The notes below the pieces were generated by a model, which was not told the DNA's origin, did not search any database, and saw nothing but the letters and a program-made list of their open reading frames with translations. Below, one piece after another: positions 39,588-48,876 of a stretch of 64,000 nucleotides of DNA. Where the stretch lies: positions 23,779-87,778 of the forward strand of contig DASVVS010000036.1 in assembly GCA_036386455.1 (NCBI GenBank). Direction: 5' to 3'. Each line of letters opens with the position of its first letter. The first letter of the stretch is position 1. Position numbers and translations under genes: made by a program. The DNA is from AC-37 sp036386455 (GTDB lineage Bacteria > Actinomycetota > Thermoleophilia > Solirubrobacterales > Thermoleophilaceae).

Positions 39588-41078
39588 CTAGGCGACGGGT
39601 GCGCCCGCGGCACCCGGGTCGCCGCGAAGCGAGCGTCTGACGGCGCGGGTCAGGAGCGCTCGCGCGTCGGCGAGTTGCGATCGCGCGCCGAGCGCCAGGC
39701 CGCCGAGCAGGGTGAGCTCGCCCGCCACGACCCCGACGGCGCCCCACGGAACCGTCTGCGGGCCCGCCGCCGCGACCAGCCAGCCCGCCGCGCCCGCGGC
39801 GACCGCCACGGCCACCGGCAGCGCGAGGTTGCGGATCAGCCCGGCTCCCGAGAGCCGCGCCGTGGGCCGTGCCGCCACGACCGCGCCGACGATCCCGCCC
39901 GGGACCCAGGCGATGCCCACGGCCACCGCGCCCAGCTCCGGCAGCAGCGGCAGCGCGACCGCGAACCAGACGACCGTGTGCCAGACCGTCGCCGCGACGA
40001 CCGTGCCCGCGCGGTCCACCGCGAACAGGTAGCCCATGGTCGCGACCACGATCGGCGCGTTCACGAGCAGGCCGAGGCTCGCCCACAGCAGGGTCGCCGG
40101 CACGTCCTCCCAGCCCTCGCCGAGCAGTGCCGGCAGGGCCGCCGGCGCGCCGCCGACCAGCGCCACGAGGACGACCGCCATCGCGATCGTCAGGGCCGCC
40201 GCGCTGCGCTCGATGGCCGCTCGCGGGTCCTCGGTCGTCTCGACCAGCCGCGCCATCGCCGTGTAGGAGACGCGGCTCGCGGTGGTGACGATCAGGAGCG
40301 GCACCTGGAGAATCCGGTAGGCCAGGCTCCACACGCCGAGCGTGGCGATGCCCGCGATGCTCGCCACTGCCACGTTCAGCCCCTGGTCCCGCACGATCGC
40401 CACGATCGCGTTCACCTGGAGCTTGGCGCCGAACGCCAGCAGCGGGCGCATGTGCGGCCACGACCAGCGCGGGCGCACGATCCCGAGCGGCCCGAGCCTG
40501 ACCATCGCGGCCGCGCCCACGACCGCGCGCGCGATCACGGCGCTCGCCACGCCCCAGACGCCCGCGCCGAGAGCGACGGCCACCAGCGCCCACACGTAGT
40601 AGGTGAGGGCCTCGATGACGTCGACGAGGGCGATCGGGCGGTAGTGCAGGCGCCGGTCGAGCGTGATCGTCGCCGGCAGCTTGACGGTGGCGATCGGGAG
40701 CGAGGCGAGCATCACGGCGATGACGAGGCCGTCGTCGCCGAACGCCGTCGCCGTCGCCGCGCCGATCAGCGCGAGCACCACCGCCACGGCGAGCTGGAGG
40801 CCCGTGATCGCCGCCAGCTCGATCCGCTCGGGCGGCCGCTCGCGGCGGATCAGTGCCGCGCCCAGCCCCCCGTCCGTGAGGTAGCTGCCGACCACCAGCA
40901 GCACGCTCCCGAGCGCGATGATCCCGAAGTCGCGCGGCTCGAGCATGCGCGCGAGTGCGATGTTCGCGACGATCCCGAGGGCGTACACGGCCACCCCGCG
41001 GGCGCCCAGGACCGCCACGCCGCCGACCGCGCGGTCGCGCACCTCGTCGGCGCCGAGCGCGTCGCGCCCCTCGGTCAT
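39588..41078 (-). CDS. Polysaccharide flippase (MOP/Wzx superfamily)
   Basis: A 496-residue integral membrane protein with 12-14 predicted helices, beginning AVGGVAVLGARGVAVYALGI and ARMLEPRDFGIIALGSVLLV, the standard opening of oligosaccharide flippases (Polysacc_synt/MVIN group). It would move lipid-linked repeat units to the outer face of the membrane. The C-terminal tail is basic. The ATG at 41078 overlaps the stop of the upstream GT2 gene (ATGA), so the three minus-strand genes 41998 to 38311 form one operon. Confidence 0.92.
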   Translation of the reverse strand: MTEGRDALGADEVRDRAVGGVAVLGARGVAVYALGIVANIALARMLEPRDFGIIALGSVLLVVGSYLTDGGLGAALIRRERPPERIELAAITGLQLAVAVVLALIGAATATAFGDDGLVIAVMLASLPIATVKLPATITLDRRLHYRPIALVDVIEALTYYVWALVAVALGAGVWGVASAVIARAVVGAAAMVRLGPLGIVRPRWSWPHMRPLLAFGAKLQVNAIVAIVRDQGLNVAVASIAGIATLGVWSLAYRILQVPLLIVTTASRVSYTAMARLVETTEDPRAAIERSAAALTIAMAVVLVALVGGAPAALPALLGEGWEDVPATLLWASLGLLVNAPIVVATMGYLFAVDRAGTVVAATVWHTVVWFAVALPLLPELGAVAVGIAWVPGGIVGAVVAARPTARLSGAGLIRNLALPVAVAVAAGAAGWLVAAAGPQTVPWGAVGVVAGELTLLGGLALGARSQLADARALLTRAVRRSLRGDPGAAGAPVA

Positions 41079-41998
41079 GGCTCGCCGCCGCCCGCCGCGT
41101 AGGTGCGCGCCAGCGCCCGGTAGACGGCCGCCTGGCCGCGGTGGCGCAGCAGCGTGTGGGCGAGCGCCCGCGCCGCGTAGGCCGTGCCCGTGATCGAGCG
41201 GATGGCCGCGGCGCGCGGCCGCGGGTAGTGCGTTCGCAGGAACAGCAGCTCCGCGTGTGCCACCCGCCGCGCACGGCCCGCGTCCGACCAGCGCTTGGAG
41301 GCGGTCTGGTTGCCCACGTGCACCACCCGCGCCGCAGGCTCGAACCTCACGCGCAGGCCGCGCCGGCGCAGCTTGAGGGCGAGGTCCTGCTCCTCGCCGT
41401 ACATGGTCGGCCAGAGCCCGCCGACGGCCTGGAACTCGCCCGCCGGGATCGCCAGCGCCGCTCCCTTGAGCCAGTCGACGTCGGCCGCGGCCGAATGCGA
41501 CCAGGTGTCGGGCGAGAGCCGCGGGCGCAGCCGGTCGGGCACGAGCCGGTGGAGCCCCGCGCCCACGAGCAGCGCGCGGCCCGGGCTCGGGTGCGCGGCG
41601 CACGACGCCTGCAGGCTGCCGTCGGGGTTCAGCAGCATCGGGCCGGCCACGCCGACCCCGGGCGCCTCCGCCGCGTCCGCCAGCCGCGCCAGCGTGTCCG
41701 GTGCGGTCAGGCGCGTGTCGGAGTTCAGCAGGAACAGGATCCGGCCGCGCGCCGCCGCCGCGCCCTGGTTGTTGGCCTCCGCGAAGCCGGCGTTGCGGGC
41801 GTTCGCTATCACCCGCACCTCGCCGGCCGCGGCGCGCTCCGCCAGCAGCTCGGCGGTCCCGTCCGTCGAGGCGTTGTCCACGACGATCGTCTCGAGTCCG
41901 CCCGGCAAGTCCTGCTCGCGGATGCTGTCGAGGCAGTCGGCGAGCAGGTCGCGCGTGTTCCAGGTCGCGATGATCACCGACCCTCTGAGCCCCTGCAC
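41075..41998 (-). CDS. Glycosyltransferase family 2 (rhamnosyltransferase-like)
   Basis: A 307-residue GT2. SVIIATWNTRDLLADCLDS at the start, VVDNASTDGTAELL, NARNAGFAEANNQGAAAARG, LLNSDTRL (DXD-like), and GLWPTMYGEEQDLALKLRRRG at the acceptor side. The pattern is that of WcaA/rhamnosyltransferases. GTG 41998 is the likely start; GTG 41977 is a shorter alternative. Only 6 bp separate it from the divergent small membrane protein at 42005. Confidence 0.88.
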   Translation of the reverse strand: MQGLRGSVIIATWNTRDLLADCLDSIREQDLPGGLETIVVDNASTDGTAELLAERAAAGEVRVIANARNAGFAEANNQGAAAARGRILFLLNSDTRLTAPDTLARLADAAEAPGVGVAGPMLLNPDGSLQASCAAHPSPGRALLVGAGLHRLVPDRLRPRLSPDTWSHSAAADVDWLKGAALAIPAGEFQAVGGLWPTMYGEEQDLALKLRRRGLRVRFEPAARVVHVGNQTASKRWSDAGRARRVAHAELLFLRTHYPRPRAAAIRSITGTAYAARALAHTLLRHRGQAAVYRALARTYAAGGGEP

Positions 41999-42004
41999 CG
42001 GGGC

Positions 42005-42448
42005 ATGGATAGCATGCGCGCGCCTGTGATCCGGCAGCGACTTCGCGGGCTCCTGAGCGTTGTCGGCGGCGCGCGCCGTCATCTCTCCGAGGGCCTTCCC
42101 ATCGCGTTCGTGGCGTTTCTCGCGGCGCTGGTGCTCGTGGCGATCCTCTACACGGTGGCGGAGCGCGAGCCGAAGGAGCTGCGCGGCTGGGCCGAGTTCA
42201 CGATGTCCCCGAACGGGTGCACGATCGACCCGCTCCAGCGCTCCAACGCGTCGTTCTGCCACCCCCTCGGCGCGGGCATCTACCGGCTGGTCTTCACGAA
42301 GCCGCTCGCGGGCCGGACGGTGGTGGCCAGCCGCGGCTCGTGCTGCCCGGGCCGGATCGCGGCGAGCATCGCCGCGGACGGCTCGGTCATCGTCGTGGTC
42401 GAGCGGCGCCTGCGCGGGCCGGTGCGGGCGTCGGTGCTCATCCCGTAG
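42005..42448 (+). CDS. Small membrane-anchored protein in the polysaccharide locus
   Basis: A 147-residue protein with a basic N-terminus, one membrane helix (IAFVAFLAALVLVAILYTVA) at about residues 33-52 and a small extracytoplasmic domain holding four Cys (NGCTID, FCHPLG, SRGSCCPGR). The Cys pairs would be oxidised outside. Family unknown. ATG 42005 or ATG 42014 can start it. It ends 11 bp inside the convergent Wzy-like gene (42438-42448). Confidence 0.7.
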   Translation: MDSMRAPVIRQRLRGLLSVVGGARRHLSEGLPIAFVAFLAALVLVAILYTVAEREPKELRGWAEFTMSPNGCTIDPLQRSNASFCHPLGAGIYRLVFTKPLAGRTVVASRGSCCPGRIAASIAADGSVIVVVERRLRGPVRASVLIP

Positions 42449-43781
42449 CCGGGGCCGCAGCCGCGCCTCCGCCGGGAGCCTCGGCCACCGGCGCGCCGCC
42501 CTCGCGCCGCGCGAGGGCGCCGATCGCCGCCACCACCGCGAGGTCGAACACCCCGATGACGGTGAACGACAGGTAGTTGTCGTAGACCATGAAGGCCGAG
42601 TAGTAGGCGAGGTAGGCGACCAGCACCACCGGCAGCACGCCGGGCCGCCCGCGGGCCCAGCGGTAGAGCGCGCCGAACCCGAGCCCCAGCAGCAGCGATC
42701 CGAGCACCACGCCGGCCGGGCCGGCGTCGGCCAGCAGCCTGCCCTCGTAGCCGGCCACGGTCCAGCCGAGCCCCGGCGCCTCCGGGCTCCTCATCAGCAC
42801 GCCCGTGTCGTCCCCGAACGGCGGCTTGCCCTCGGGGAACGCGGCGTCGGGCAGCGAGGTCAGGCTCGCGGCGCCGTGGGTGTACGGGATCTGGTCGGGG
42901 ACGGCGCGGTAGACGCGGCTGGCCGCCTCGAGCGGGTAGACGGCGTTGATGTAGAACGGCACGAGCGGCTTGAGCACGAGCGGCTGCGCCGCCAGCTCGC
43001 GATCCAGGAACGTCTCCTCCTGCGGCGCCCGCTCGGCCAGCCGGGCCACGAACAGGCCGCCCACGATCAGCACGACGATGCCAGCGGCCAGGCCGGCCCA
43101 GGCGAGGCGGGCGGCACGCCGCTCCGGCCTCGCGATCAGGTAGGCGCAGATCACCGGGATGCCGGCCGCGAACAGCAGCGTGTTGCGCGAGGCCAGCAGC
43201 GCGACGCCGAAGAGCGCGCCCGCGGCGAGCGCCCAGAGCGCGGCGAGCCGCACGCGCGGGGTCCGCCCGCGCAGGACCCAGAGCGCCAGGAGCGCGCACC
43301 ACATCCCCAGGTAGAAGCAGTTGGTCAGCGCCGTGGACCACGCGGGGACCACGACCTCGCCGCCCTGGATGGCGCGCGCGCGGACGACGTCCGCCTCGCC
43401 GGAGAGGAGCGGGAGCCCGCCGAGCACGTGCGCCTTGTAGGCGGTGCCGGCGACGCCGCAGGCGCACAGGACCAGCGCCGCGATCACCAGCGGACGCCCG
43501 CGGTGGTCGTCCCGACGCACGCCCGCGTCGCGGCGGACGGCGGCGGTGCCGCCGGCCAGCGTCGCGGCGCCGACGAAGGCGAGTCCCCCGGCGAAGACCA
43601 GGAGCCGGAAGCCCGCCGGCCACGGCGTCTCGAGGGTGGTCAAGCGGAGCTGGGCCAGCGCGACGAAGCCGAACCAGACGACGCCGAAGGCGACCGCCGG
43701 GCGGGTGACGTCGCGGCGTCCCAGGAAGAGCGTCAGGGCCGCGATCGCCAGCGCGGCGACTGCGGTCAGGACCTCGGCCAT
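42438..43781 (-). CDS. Oligosaccharide repeat unit polymerase (Wzy-like)
   Basis: A 447-residue membrane protein with about 11 helices. A large extracytoplasmic loop between the helices near residues 235 and 350 contains FYINAVYPLEAASRVYRAVP and GYEGRLLADAGPAGVVLGSL. The pattern fits O-antigen polymerases (PF14296 or similar), which link repeat units on the outside of the membrane. It is 3 bp from the next minus-strand gene upstream (43785). Polymerase families vary strongly, so the name rests on topology, the large loop and context. Confidence 0.8.
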   Translation of the reverse strand: MAEVLTAVAALAIAALTLFLGRRDVTRPAVAFGVVWFGFVALAQLRLTTLETPWPAGFRLLVFAGGLAFVGAATLAGGTAAVRRDAGVRRDDHRGRPLVIAALVLCACGVAGTAYKAHVLGGLPLLSGEADVVRARAIQGGEVVVPAWSTALTNCFYLGMWCALLALWVLRGRTPRVRLAALWALAAGALFGVALLASRNTLLFAAGIPVICAYLIARPERRAARLAWAGLAAGIVVLIVGGLFVARLAERAPQEETFLDRELAAQPLVLKPLVPFYINAVYPLEAASRVYRAVPDQIPYTHGAASLTSLPDAAFPEGKPPFGDDTGVLMRSPEAPGLGWTVAGYEGRLLADAGPAGVVLGSLLLGLGFGALYRWARGRPGVLPVVLVAYLAYYSAFMVYDNYLSFTVIGVFDLAVVAAIGALARREGGAPVAEAPGGGAAAAPATG

Positions 43782-43784
43782 CCG

Positions 43785-44291
43785 CTAGGTGCGGCGCCGC
43801 CGCGCGGCGGCGATGCCGGCGGCAAGCGTCAGCCCGAGCCCGGCGAGGAGCACGATCGAGAGGCCCGGGTTGTCCGGGTCCACGACCGCGCTCACCAGCG
43901 TCCCGAGCGCGCCCTTCTCGTCGGCGCCGATTCGCGCGGGCACGGTGCCGTCGCGGCCCGCGCCCCCCGCGCGCCCGCTGCCGTCGTCTCGGCCGCCGCC
44001 TCCGCTGCCGCCGGCCGCCCCCTCGGGCGCGCCTGAGCCCGGATCGGTGACGATCCGCTCGAGGATCCGGCCCTCGTCGCCGCCCGGCAGGTCCGCCCTC
44101 GTCCCCGGCGGGAGCTGCGAGCGCGGCCGGTCACCGGAGCCGGGGGCCGCGGGGCGGTCGCCGCCCGCGTCCGGCACCGGCTCGACGTACTGCCCGGTTC
44201 CCGAGTTCCCCTCCGGCAGTGGCTCGCTCTGGGCGGCCGCGGGCGCGGCCGGCACGAGCAGGGCCAGCACCGCGGCCAGCGGCGCGAACAT
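43785..44291 (-). CDS. Secreted Pro/Gly-rich protein with C-terminal membrane anchor
   Basis: About 168 residues. Signal peptide (LAAVLALLVPAAPAAAQ), a disordered Gly/Pro/Asp-rich middle, a terminal hydrophobic helix (GLSIVLLAGLGLTLAAGIA) and a basic end (ARRRRT). This layout resembles sortase substrates, but no LPxTG is present; the anchor may simply stay in the membrane. ATG 44291 is chosen over an ATG at 44333, which would overlap the divergent ligase gene. It probably shares a transcript with the polymerase 3 bp downstream. Confidence 0.7.
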   Translation of the reverse strand: MFAPLAAVLALLVPAAPAAAQSEPLPEGNSGTGQYVEPVPDAGGDRPAAPGSGDRPRSQLPPGTRADLPGGDEGRILERIVTDPGSGAPEGAAGGSGGGGRDDGSGRAGGAGRDGTVPARIGADEKGALGTLVSAVVDPDNPGLSIVLLAGLGLTLAAGIAAARRRRT

Positions 44292-44303
44292 AGAGTTGAT
44301 CGG

Positions 44304-46253
44304 GTGGGAGCGTCTGCGGTCGATGTTGCGCACTCCGATGCGGTGGAGGGGCCCGGGTCCGGGCCCTTCAATCTACGCCAACACGCGCTTCCGCTCGCAG
44401 TAGCGGCCTGTGTGATCGGCGTGTCCGCCGCCCGCGGCGGCTACGGGCTGCAGTTCCGGGCGGTCGCTGCGATCGCGGTCTGGTGGGCGGTCCTCACCGG
44501 CATCGCGTTCGGGTTCTGGCCGCGGGCGCGGGTGCCGCGGGCGGCGTTCCTGGCCGGAGGCGGCCTCGTGGCGCTGGCGGCGCTGGCGGTCCTCTCCACC
44601 TCCTGGGCGAGCGACAACGGCACGGCCTTCGGCGAGGCGGTCACGCCCGCCCTCTACGCGGGCCTGTTCGCGCTCGTCGTGCTCGCGGCGCCGGCCGGCA
44701 GCGCCGGGCGCTGGCTGGCGGGGCTCGCGATCGGCCTCGTCGGCGTGGCGCTCCTCGCCGTGGGCAGCCGGGTCGAGCCGTCGCTGTTCCCCGAGCAGGA
44801 CCTCGTCAGGTTCCTGCCGTCGGTCGCGACGCGCCTCAGCTACCCGCTGAACTACTGGAACGGGCTGGGCGCGAGCATGGCGCTGGCGCTCGTGGTGCTC
44901 GCGTGGCTCGGCGCGCACGCCGCCTCGCGCGGCGGGCGGGCGCTGGCCGTGGCCGCGATCCCGCTGCCCGCGCTGGCGCTGTTCCTCACCTCGTCGCGCG
45001 GCGGGGTGGCGGCACTCGTGGCCGGCCTCGTCGTGCTGGTGGCGGTCGCGCCCGCCCGCGCGCGCCTGCTCGCGGGCGCCGTGCTGGGCGGGGCGGCGGC
45101 CCTCGTCACGATCCTGGTCGCGAACTCGCGCGACGCCTTCGTCGACGGGCGCGTGGACGCCGCCGGGGCCGCCTCCCAGGGCCGCGGGGTGCTGGCCGTC
45201 GCGCTGCTGCTGGGCGCCGCCGCCGGCGTGCTGCGGCTCGCCGCCGACCGGCCGCTCGGGCGCCTGCGCGTGCCGCGGGCCGTCGCGCTCGCGTGCGCCG
45301 GCGTCGTGCTCGTGGCGGCGGTCGGGGGCATGGCCGGCGCCGACCTCGGCTCGCGTGTGGACGACTTCAAGAAGCCGCCCGCCGATCCGGGCCCCACGCG
45401 CGGGTTCGTGACGAGGCACCTGGGCAGCGCCGAGGGCAACGGCCGCTACCAGTTCTGGGAGACCGGGTTCGACGCGTTCGAGTCCGAGCCGCTGCGGGGG
45501 ATCGGCGCGGGCGGCTACGCGAGCTGGTGGGCCGAGAAGGGCTCGCTGCGCTACTACATCCGCGACGCCCACTCGCTGTTCGTGGAGGTCGCCGCCGAGC
45601 TGGGCCTGCTGGGGCTGGTCGCGCTCCTGTGCTTTCTCGTGCCGGCTGCGGTCCGCGGCGTGAGCGCGCGGTTGCGCGACCCGCGCGCCGGTCCGGCCGC
45701 GGCGGGCGCACTCGCCCTGCTCGCCACCGGCGTGGCGTCCGCGGCGATCGACTGGACCTGGGAGCTGCCCGCGGCGTTCGGCGGCGCGGTGGTGGCCGCC
45801 GGCCTGCTCGCGGGCCCCGCGACCGCCGCCGCGGCGGAGGGCCGCCCGCGGTTCGGCCTGGGGCTCGCCACGATCGGAGTCGCCTGGCTCGCGATCGTGG
45901 CCGCGGCCCTCGTGGCGGTGACCGACGCCAAGCTCGGCGACAGCCGCGCGGCGGTGCGCGACGGCGACCTCGCCGCCGCCGCCGAGGACGCCCAGGCCGC
46001 GCGTGCGGTCCAGCCGTGGTCCGGCGCCCCGCATCTCCAGCTGGCGCTGGTGCGCGAACGCGCGGGCGACGTCGCCGGGGCCCGCGAGGCCGCCCGCGCC
46101 GCCGCGGAGCGCGACTCGCGCGACTCCGCCGTGTGGCTCGTCGTCGCGCGCCTGGCCGTCAAGGCCGGCGACGTGGAGGACGGGCGCGCGGCGCTGCGGC
46201 GCGCGCGCCGCCTGAATCCCCGGTCGCCTCTGTTCACGACCGGCGGAGGCTGA
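44304..46253 (+). CDS. O-antigen ligase-like membrane protein with C-terminal TPR
   Basis: A 649-residue protein with about 12 membrane helices. A Wzy_C/WaaL-type loop contains GNGRYQFWETGFDAFESEPL, GIGAGGYASWWAEKG and RDAHSLFVEVAAELGLLGLV with the catalytic-type H. The last 100 residues are a TPR-like soluble region (EDAQAARAVQPWSGAPHLQL, AGDVAGAREAARAAAERDSR). Such ligases attach finished glycans to a lipid, protein or wall acceptor. Start GTG 44304. It overlaps nothing upstream if the divergent gene starts at 44291. Confidence 0.85.
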   Translation: MGASAVDVAHSDAVEGPGSGPFNLRQHALPLAVAACVIGVSAARGGYGLQFRAVAAIAVWWAVLTGIAFGFWPRARVPRAAFLAGGGLVALAALAVLSTSWASDNGTAFGEAVTPALYAGLFALVVLAAPAGSAGRWLAGLAIGLVGVALLAVGSRVEPSLFPEQDLVRFLPSVATRLSYPLNYWNGLGASMALALVVLAWLGAHAASRGGRALAVAAIPLPALALFLTSSRGGVAALVAGLVVLVAVAPARARLLAGAVLGGAAALVTILVANSRDAFVDGRVDAAGAASQGRGVLAVALLLGAAAGVLRLAADRPLGRLRVPRAVALACAGVVLVAAVGGMAGADLGSRVDDFKKPPADPGPTRGFVTRHLGSAEGNGRYQFWETGFDAFESEPLRGIGAGGYASWWAEKGSLRYYIRDAHSLFVEVAAELGLLGLVALLCFLVPAAVRGVSARLRDPRAGPAAAGALALLATGVASAAIDWTWELPAAFGGAVVAAGLLAGPATAAAAEGRPRFGLGLATIGVAWLAIVAAALVAVTDAKLGDSRAAVRDGDLAAAAEDAQAARAVQPWSGAPHLQLALVRERAGDVAGAREAARAAAERDSRDSAVWLVVARLAVKAGDVEDGRAALRRARRLNPRSPLFTTGGG

Positions 46254-46254
46254 C

Positions 46255-47700
46255 GTGGACTCGATTAAAATTGGCGCAGAGGTGCGAGCGGCGGCGCAGG
46301 CGGGGACGGTCGAGGAGGCGGCACGGCAGCCGGTTCCCGCGACGCGTGGCGATTTCTGGAAGGACGCGCTCCGCCGGCGCCTGCTGGCGGCCGCCGACTT
46401 CGCGGCGGTGCTGGCCGCGGCCGCCGTGGTGGCCCTCGCCGGCCACGAGGGAGCGGCCGTGTGGGTGGCGGCGTCGACTCCGCTGTGGCTGGTGGTCGCG
46501 AAGCTCCGCGGGCTCTACGACCGCGACCACGTGCGGCTGGGCCACGTCACGCTCGACGAGTCCTCCGCGCTGTTCCACTGGGTGGCCCTGTGCGCGACCG
46601 CCGCGTCGGTGTGCGTCATCGCGCTGCCGGACGAGTCGCTGCCGGTCGGGATCGCGCTCGCCATGGGCGCGACCGCGTTCGGGGCGGCGTTCGCGCTGCG
46701 CGTCTGCGCGCGTGCCCTCTGGCGGCGGGTCGTCCCGGCGGAGCGCGGGCTGATCGTGGGCGCCGGCCGGATCGCCGACGACTTCGCGCGGCGCCTCGAG
46801 CTCGGCTCCGGGCACCACCTCGAGCTCGTGCGGCAGGTGGACCCGCCCGGCGGGGTCGCGGGCCGGGCGACGGCGGCCGAGTGGCAGGAGCTGATCGCCG
46901 CCGAGCGGGTGGAGCGGGTGATCCTCGCGGTGGGCGACCTCGACGAGGAGATGCTGGCCGGCATCGTCTCGGGCTGCCGCGCGCTCGGCGTCAAGCTCAG
47001 CGTCGCGCCGCCGATGCGCGCGATGCTCGGCACGGCGGTCCAGCTGAACCACCTGGCGGAGCTGCCGCTGATCGAGTTCCGCACGTGGGATCCGTCGCGC
47101 TCGACGATGGTGATCAAGCGGGCGATGGACGTCGTGGGCGCCGCGTTCGCACTGGTCGTCCTCTCGCCGCTGCTGGCCGCAGTCGCGCTCGCGGTCCGGC
47201 TCGACTCGCCGGGACCGGCGCTGTTCCGCCAGCGCCGCGCGGGCCAGCGGGGCACCGAGTTCGAGATGCTCAAGTTCAGGACCATGGCGCAGGACGCGCC
47301 GGCGCGGGTGGGGGAGGTCGTGGCGATCGACCAGCTCGCGGACCCGATGTTCAAGGTGCGCTCCGACCCTCGCGTCACGCGCGTCGGGCGCCTGCTGCGG
47401 CGCAGCAGCCTCGACGAGCTGCCGCAGCTCGTGAACGTCCTGAAGGGCGACATGAGCCTCGTCGGCCCGCGGCCCGAGGAGGTCTGGCTGGTGGAGCGCT
47501 ACGGCGAGGCCGACCGCTTCCGGCTCGAGATGCGACCGGGCATGACCGGGCCGATGCAGGTCCACGGCCGCGGCGAGCTGAGCTTCCAGGAGCGCGCCTC
47601 GGTCGAGCGCGAGTACGTGGAGAACTACTCGCTGCGCAAGGACGTCAAGATCCTGTTCCAGACGTTCTACGCGGTGCTGAGCGGGCGCGGCGCGTTCTGA
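46255..47700 (+). CDS. Polyprenyl-phosphate glycosyl-1-phosphate transferase (initiating sugar transferase)
   Basis: A 481-residue WbaP/CpsE-type protein. Several N-terminal helices are followed by a Rossmann-like middle (GLIVGAGRIADDFARRLELG), then the catalytic domain with IKRAMDVVGAAFALVVLSPL, SPGPALFRQRRAGQRG, FEMLKFRTMAQDAP and LRRSSLDELPQLVNVLKGDM, SLVGPRPE. It loads the first sugar-1-phosphate onto undecaprenyl phosphate and so starts repeat-unit synthesis. The GTG start lies 1 bp after the ligase stop, so both are co-expressed. Confidence 0.95.
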   Translation: MDSIKIGAEVRAAAQAGTVEEAARQPVPATRGDFWKDALRRRLLAAADFAAVLAAAAVVALAGHEGAAVWVAASTPLWLVVAKLRGLYDRDHVRLGHVTLDESSALFHWVALCATAASVCVIALPDESLPVGIALAMGATAFGAAFALRVCARALWRRVVPAERGLIVGAGRIADDFARRLELGSGHHLELVRQVDPPGGVAGRATAAEWQELIAAERVERVILAVGDLDEEMLAGIVSGCRALGVKLSVAPPMRAMLGTAVQLNHLAELPLIEFRTWDPSRSTMVIKRAMDVVGAAFALVVLSPLLAAVALAVRLDSPGPALFRQRRAGQRGTEFEMLKFRTMAQDAPARVGEVVAIDQLADPMFKVRSDPRVTRVGRLLRRSSLDELPQLVNVLKGDMSLVGPRPEEVWLVERYGEADRFRLEMRPGMTGPMQVHGRGELSFQERASVEREYVENYSLRKDVKILFQTFYAVLSGRGAF

Positions 47701-47703
47701 GCC

Positions 47704-48876
47704 TCACCGGATCGCGGCGATCACGCGGCTGAACGCGGCGCGGCTGGCCTCCACCGTGAAGCGCGCGCACACGTCCTCGCGGCCGGCCGCCACGATCCGC
47801 TCGCGCAGCGCGGCGTCCCCGTAGAGGCGGGTCACGGCGGCCGCCAGCGCCTCCGGATCGTCGGGGGGCACCAGCAGGCCGGTCACGCCGTCGCGGATGA
47901 CCTCCGGCAGGGCGCCGACGCGCGTCGCCACCACCGGCACCCCGGCCAGCAGCGCCTCGGGCGCGACGCGCCCGAACGCCTCCTCCAGCCGAGCCGGGTT
48001 GATCACGACGTCGGCCGCCGCGTAGAGGTCCGCCGTCTCGTCGAGCTCTCCCGCGAAGACGGTCGCGTCCGCGACCCCCAGCTCCACCGCGAGCCGGCGC
48101 AGCTCGGACGCGTAGGCGCGGTCGACCGCGCGGGGGTGCGGGGCGCCGGCGATCGCGAGCCGTGCCGCGGGATGGCGGCTCCGGACGAGCGCGAGCGCGC
48201 GCAGGGCCACGTCCTGGCCGCGCCCGCGGCTGATCGCGCCGACAACCACCAGGCAGGGCCCGGCGCCCTCGAGCCCGAGCCGCCGCCGGCCCCGCTCGCG
48301 ATCGCCGCCGGCGACCTCGTCGCGGATCGCGGGATAGGCCACGGCGATCCGGTGCGGCTCGGCCACCGGGAACTGCTGCGCGACGGCGTGCGAGCAGCAG
48401 ACGATGCCGTCGGCGACCGCCGCCGTGGCCCGCAGGAGCGCGGCCGCCCAGAGCCGTCGCGCCCGCGACGCCTTCCACCCGTCGCCGTGGATCTCGGCCG
48501 CGTAGACGAGCGTGGGGATCCGCTCCAGCCGCGCGGCGACGAGCGCCGCCGGCATCGTCGTGGTCGCCACCATCACGAGGTCCGGCCGGCGGTCGCGGAA
48601 CGCCGTCCGGAAGCCCCTCGTTTCAGCGGCCAGCCGCCGTACGAGCAGGGCGAGGTCGCGCGGGCGGCGCGCGTACGTGAGCGCTCCGTAGCGCCCGATG
48701 GTGACCGGCCCGAGGCGGCCGAAGCGGTCGGCCACCCAGCCCGGCTCCGGCACGAAGGTCTCGAGCCTGCCGGTGCGGGCCAGCTCCTCGGCCTCGGGCA
48801 GCAGCGAGTGCGCCGGCCCGCCGGCGCCGCCGAGGTGGAACACGAGGACGGTGGTCCGCGGAACCGAGCCGGTCAC
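47704..48876 (-). CDS. Glycosyltransferase family 4
   Basis: A 390-residue GT-B enzyme. N-terminal VLVFHLGGAGGPAHSLLPEA, C-terminal VVVGAISRGRGQDVALRALA, and the nucleotide-sugar site EEAFGRVAPEALLAGVPVVA, followed by GLLVPPDDPEALAAAV. No membrane helix. The GTG start at 48876 overlaps the stop of the upstream GT2 gene. It ends 3 bp from the convergent initiating transferase. Confidence 0.9.
   Translation of the reverse strand: MTGSVPRTTVLVFHLGGAGGPAHSLLPEAEELARTGRLETFVPEPGWVADRFGRLGPVTIGRYGALTYARRPRDLALLVRRLAAETRGFRTAFRDRRPDLVMVATTTMPAALVAARLERIPTLVYAAEIHGDGWKASRARRLWAAALLRATAAVADGIVCCSHAVAQQFPVAEPHRIAVAYPAIRDEVAGGDRERGRRRLGLEGAGPCLVVVGAISRGRGQDVALRALALVRSRHPAARLAIAGAPHPRAVDRAYASELRRLAVELGVADATVFAGELDETADLYAAADVVINPARLEEAFGRVAPEALLAGVPVVATRVGALPEVIRDGVTGLLVPPDDPEALAAAVTRLYGDAALRERIVAAGREDVCARFTVEASRAAFSRVIAAIR

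Noticed and set aside
36571..41603. Very long overlapping frames on both strands in the polysaccharide locus.
   Set aside because: They are GC-driven shadow frames; the true genes were assigned from motifs and from stop/start overlaps.
43785..44333. The LPxTG-like surface protein reading and the longer start at 44333.
   Set aside because: No LPxTG or similar sorting motif precedes the C-terminal helix, and the longer start would overlap the divergent ligase start.
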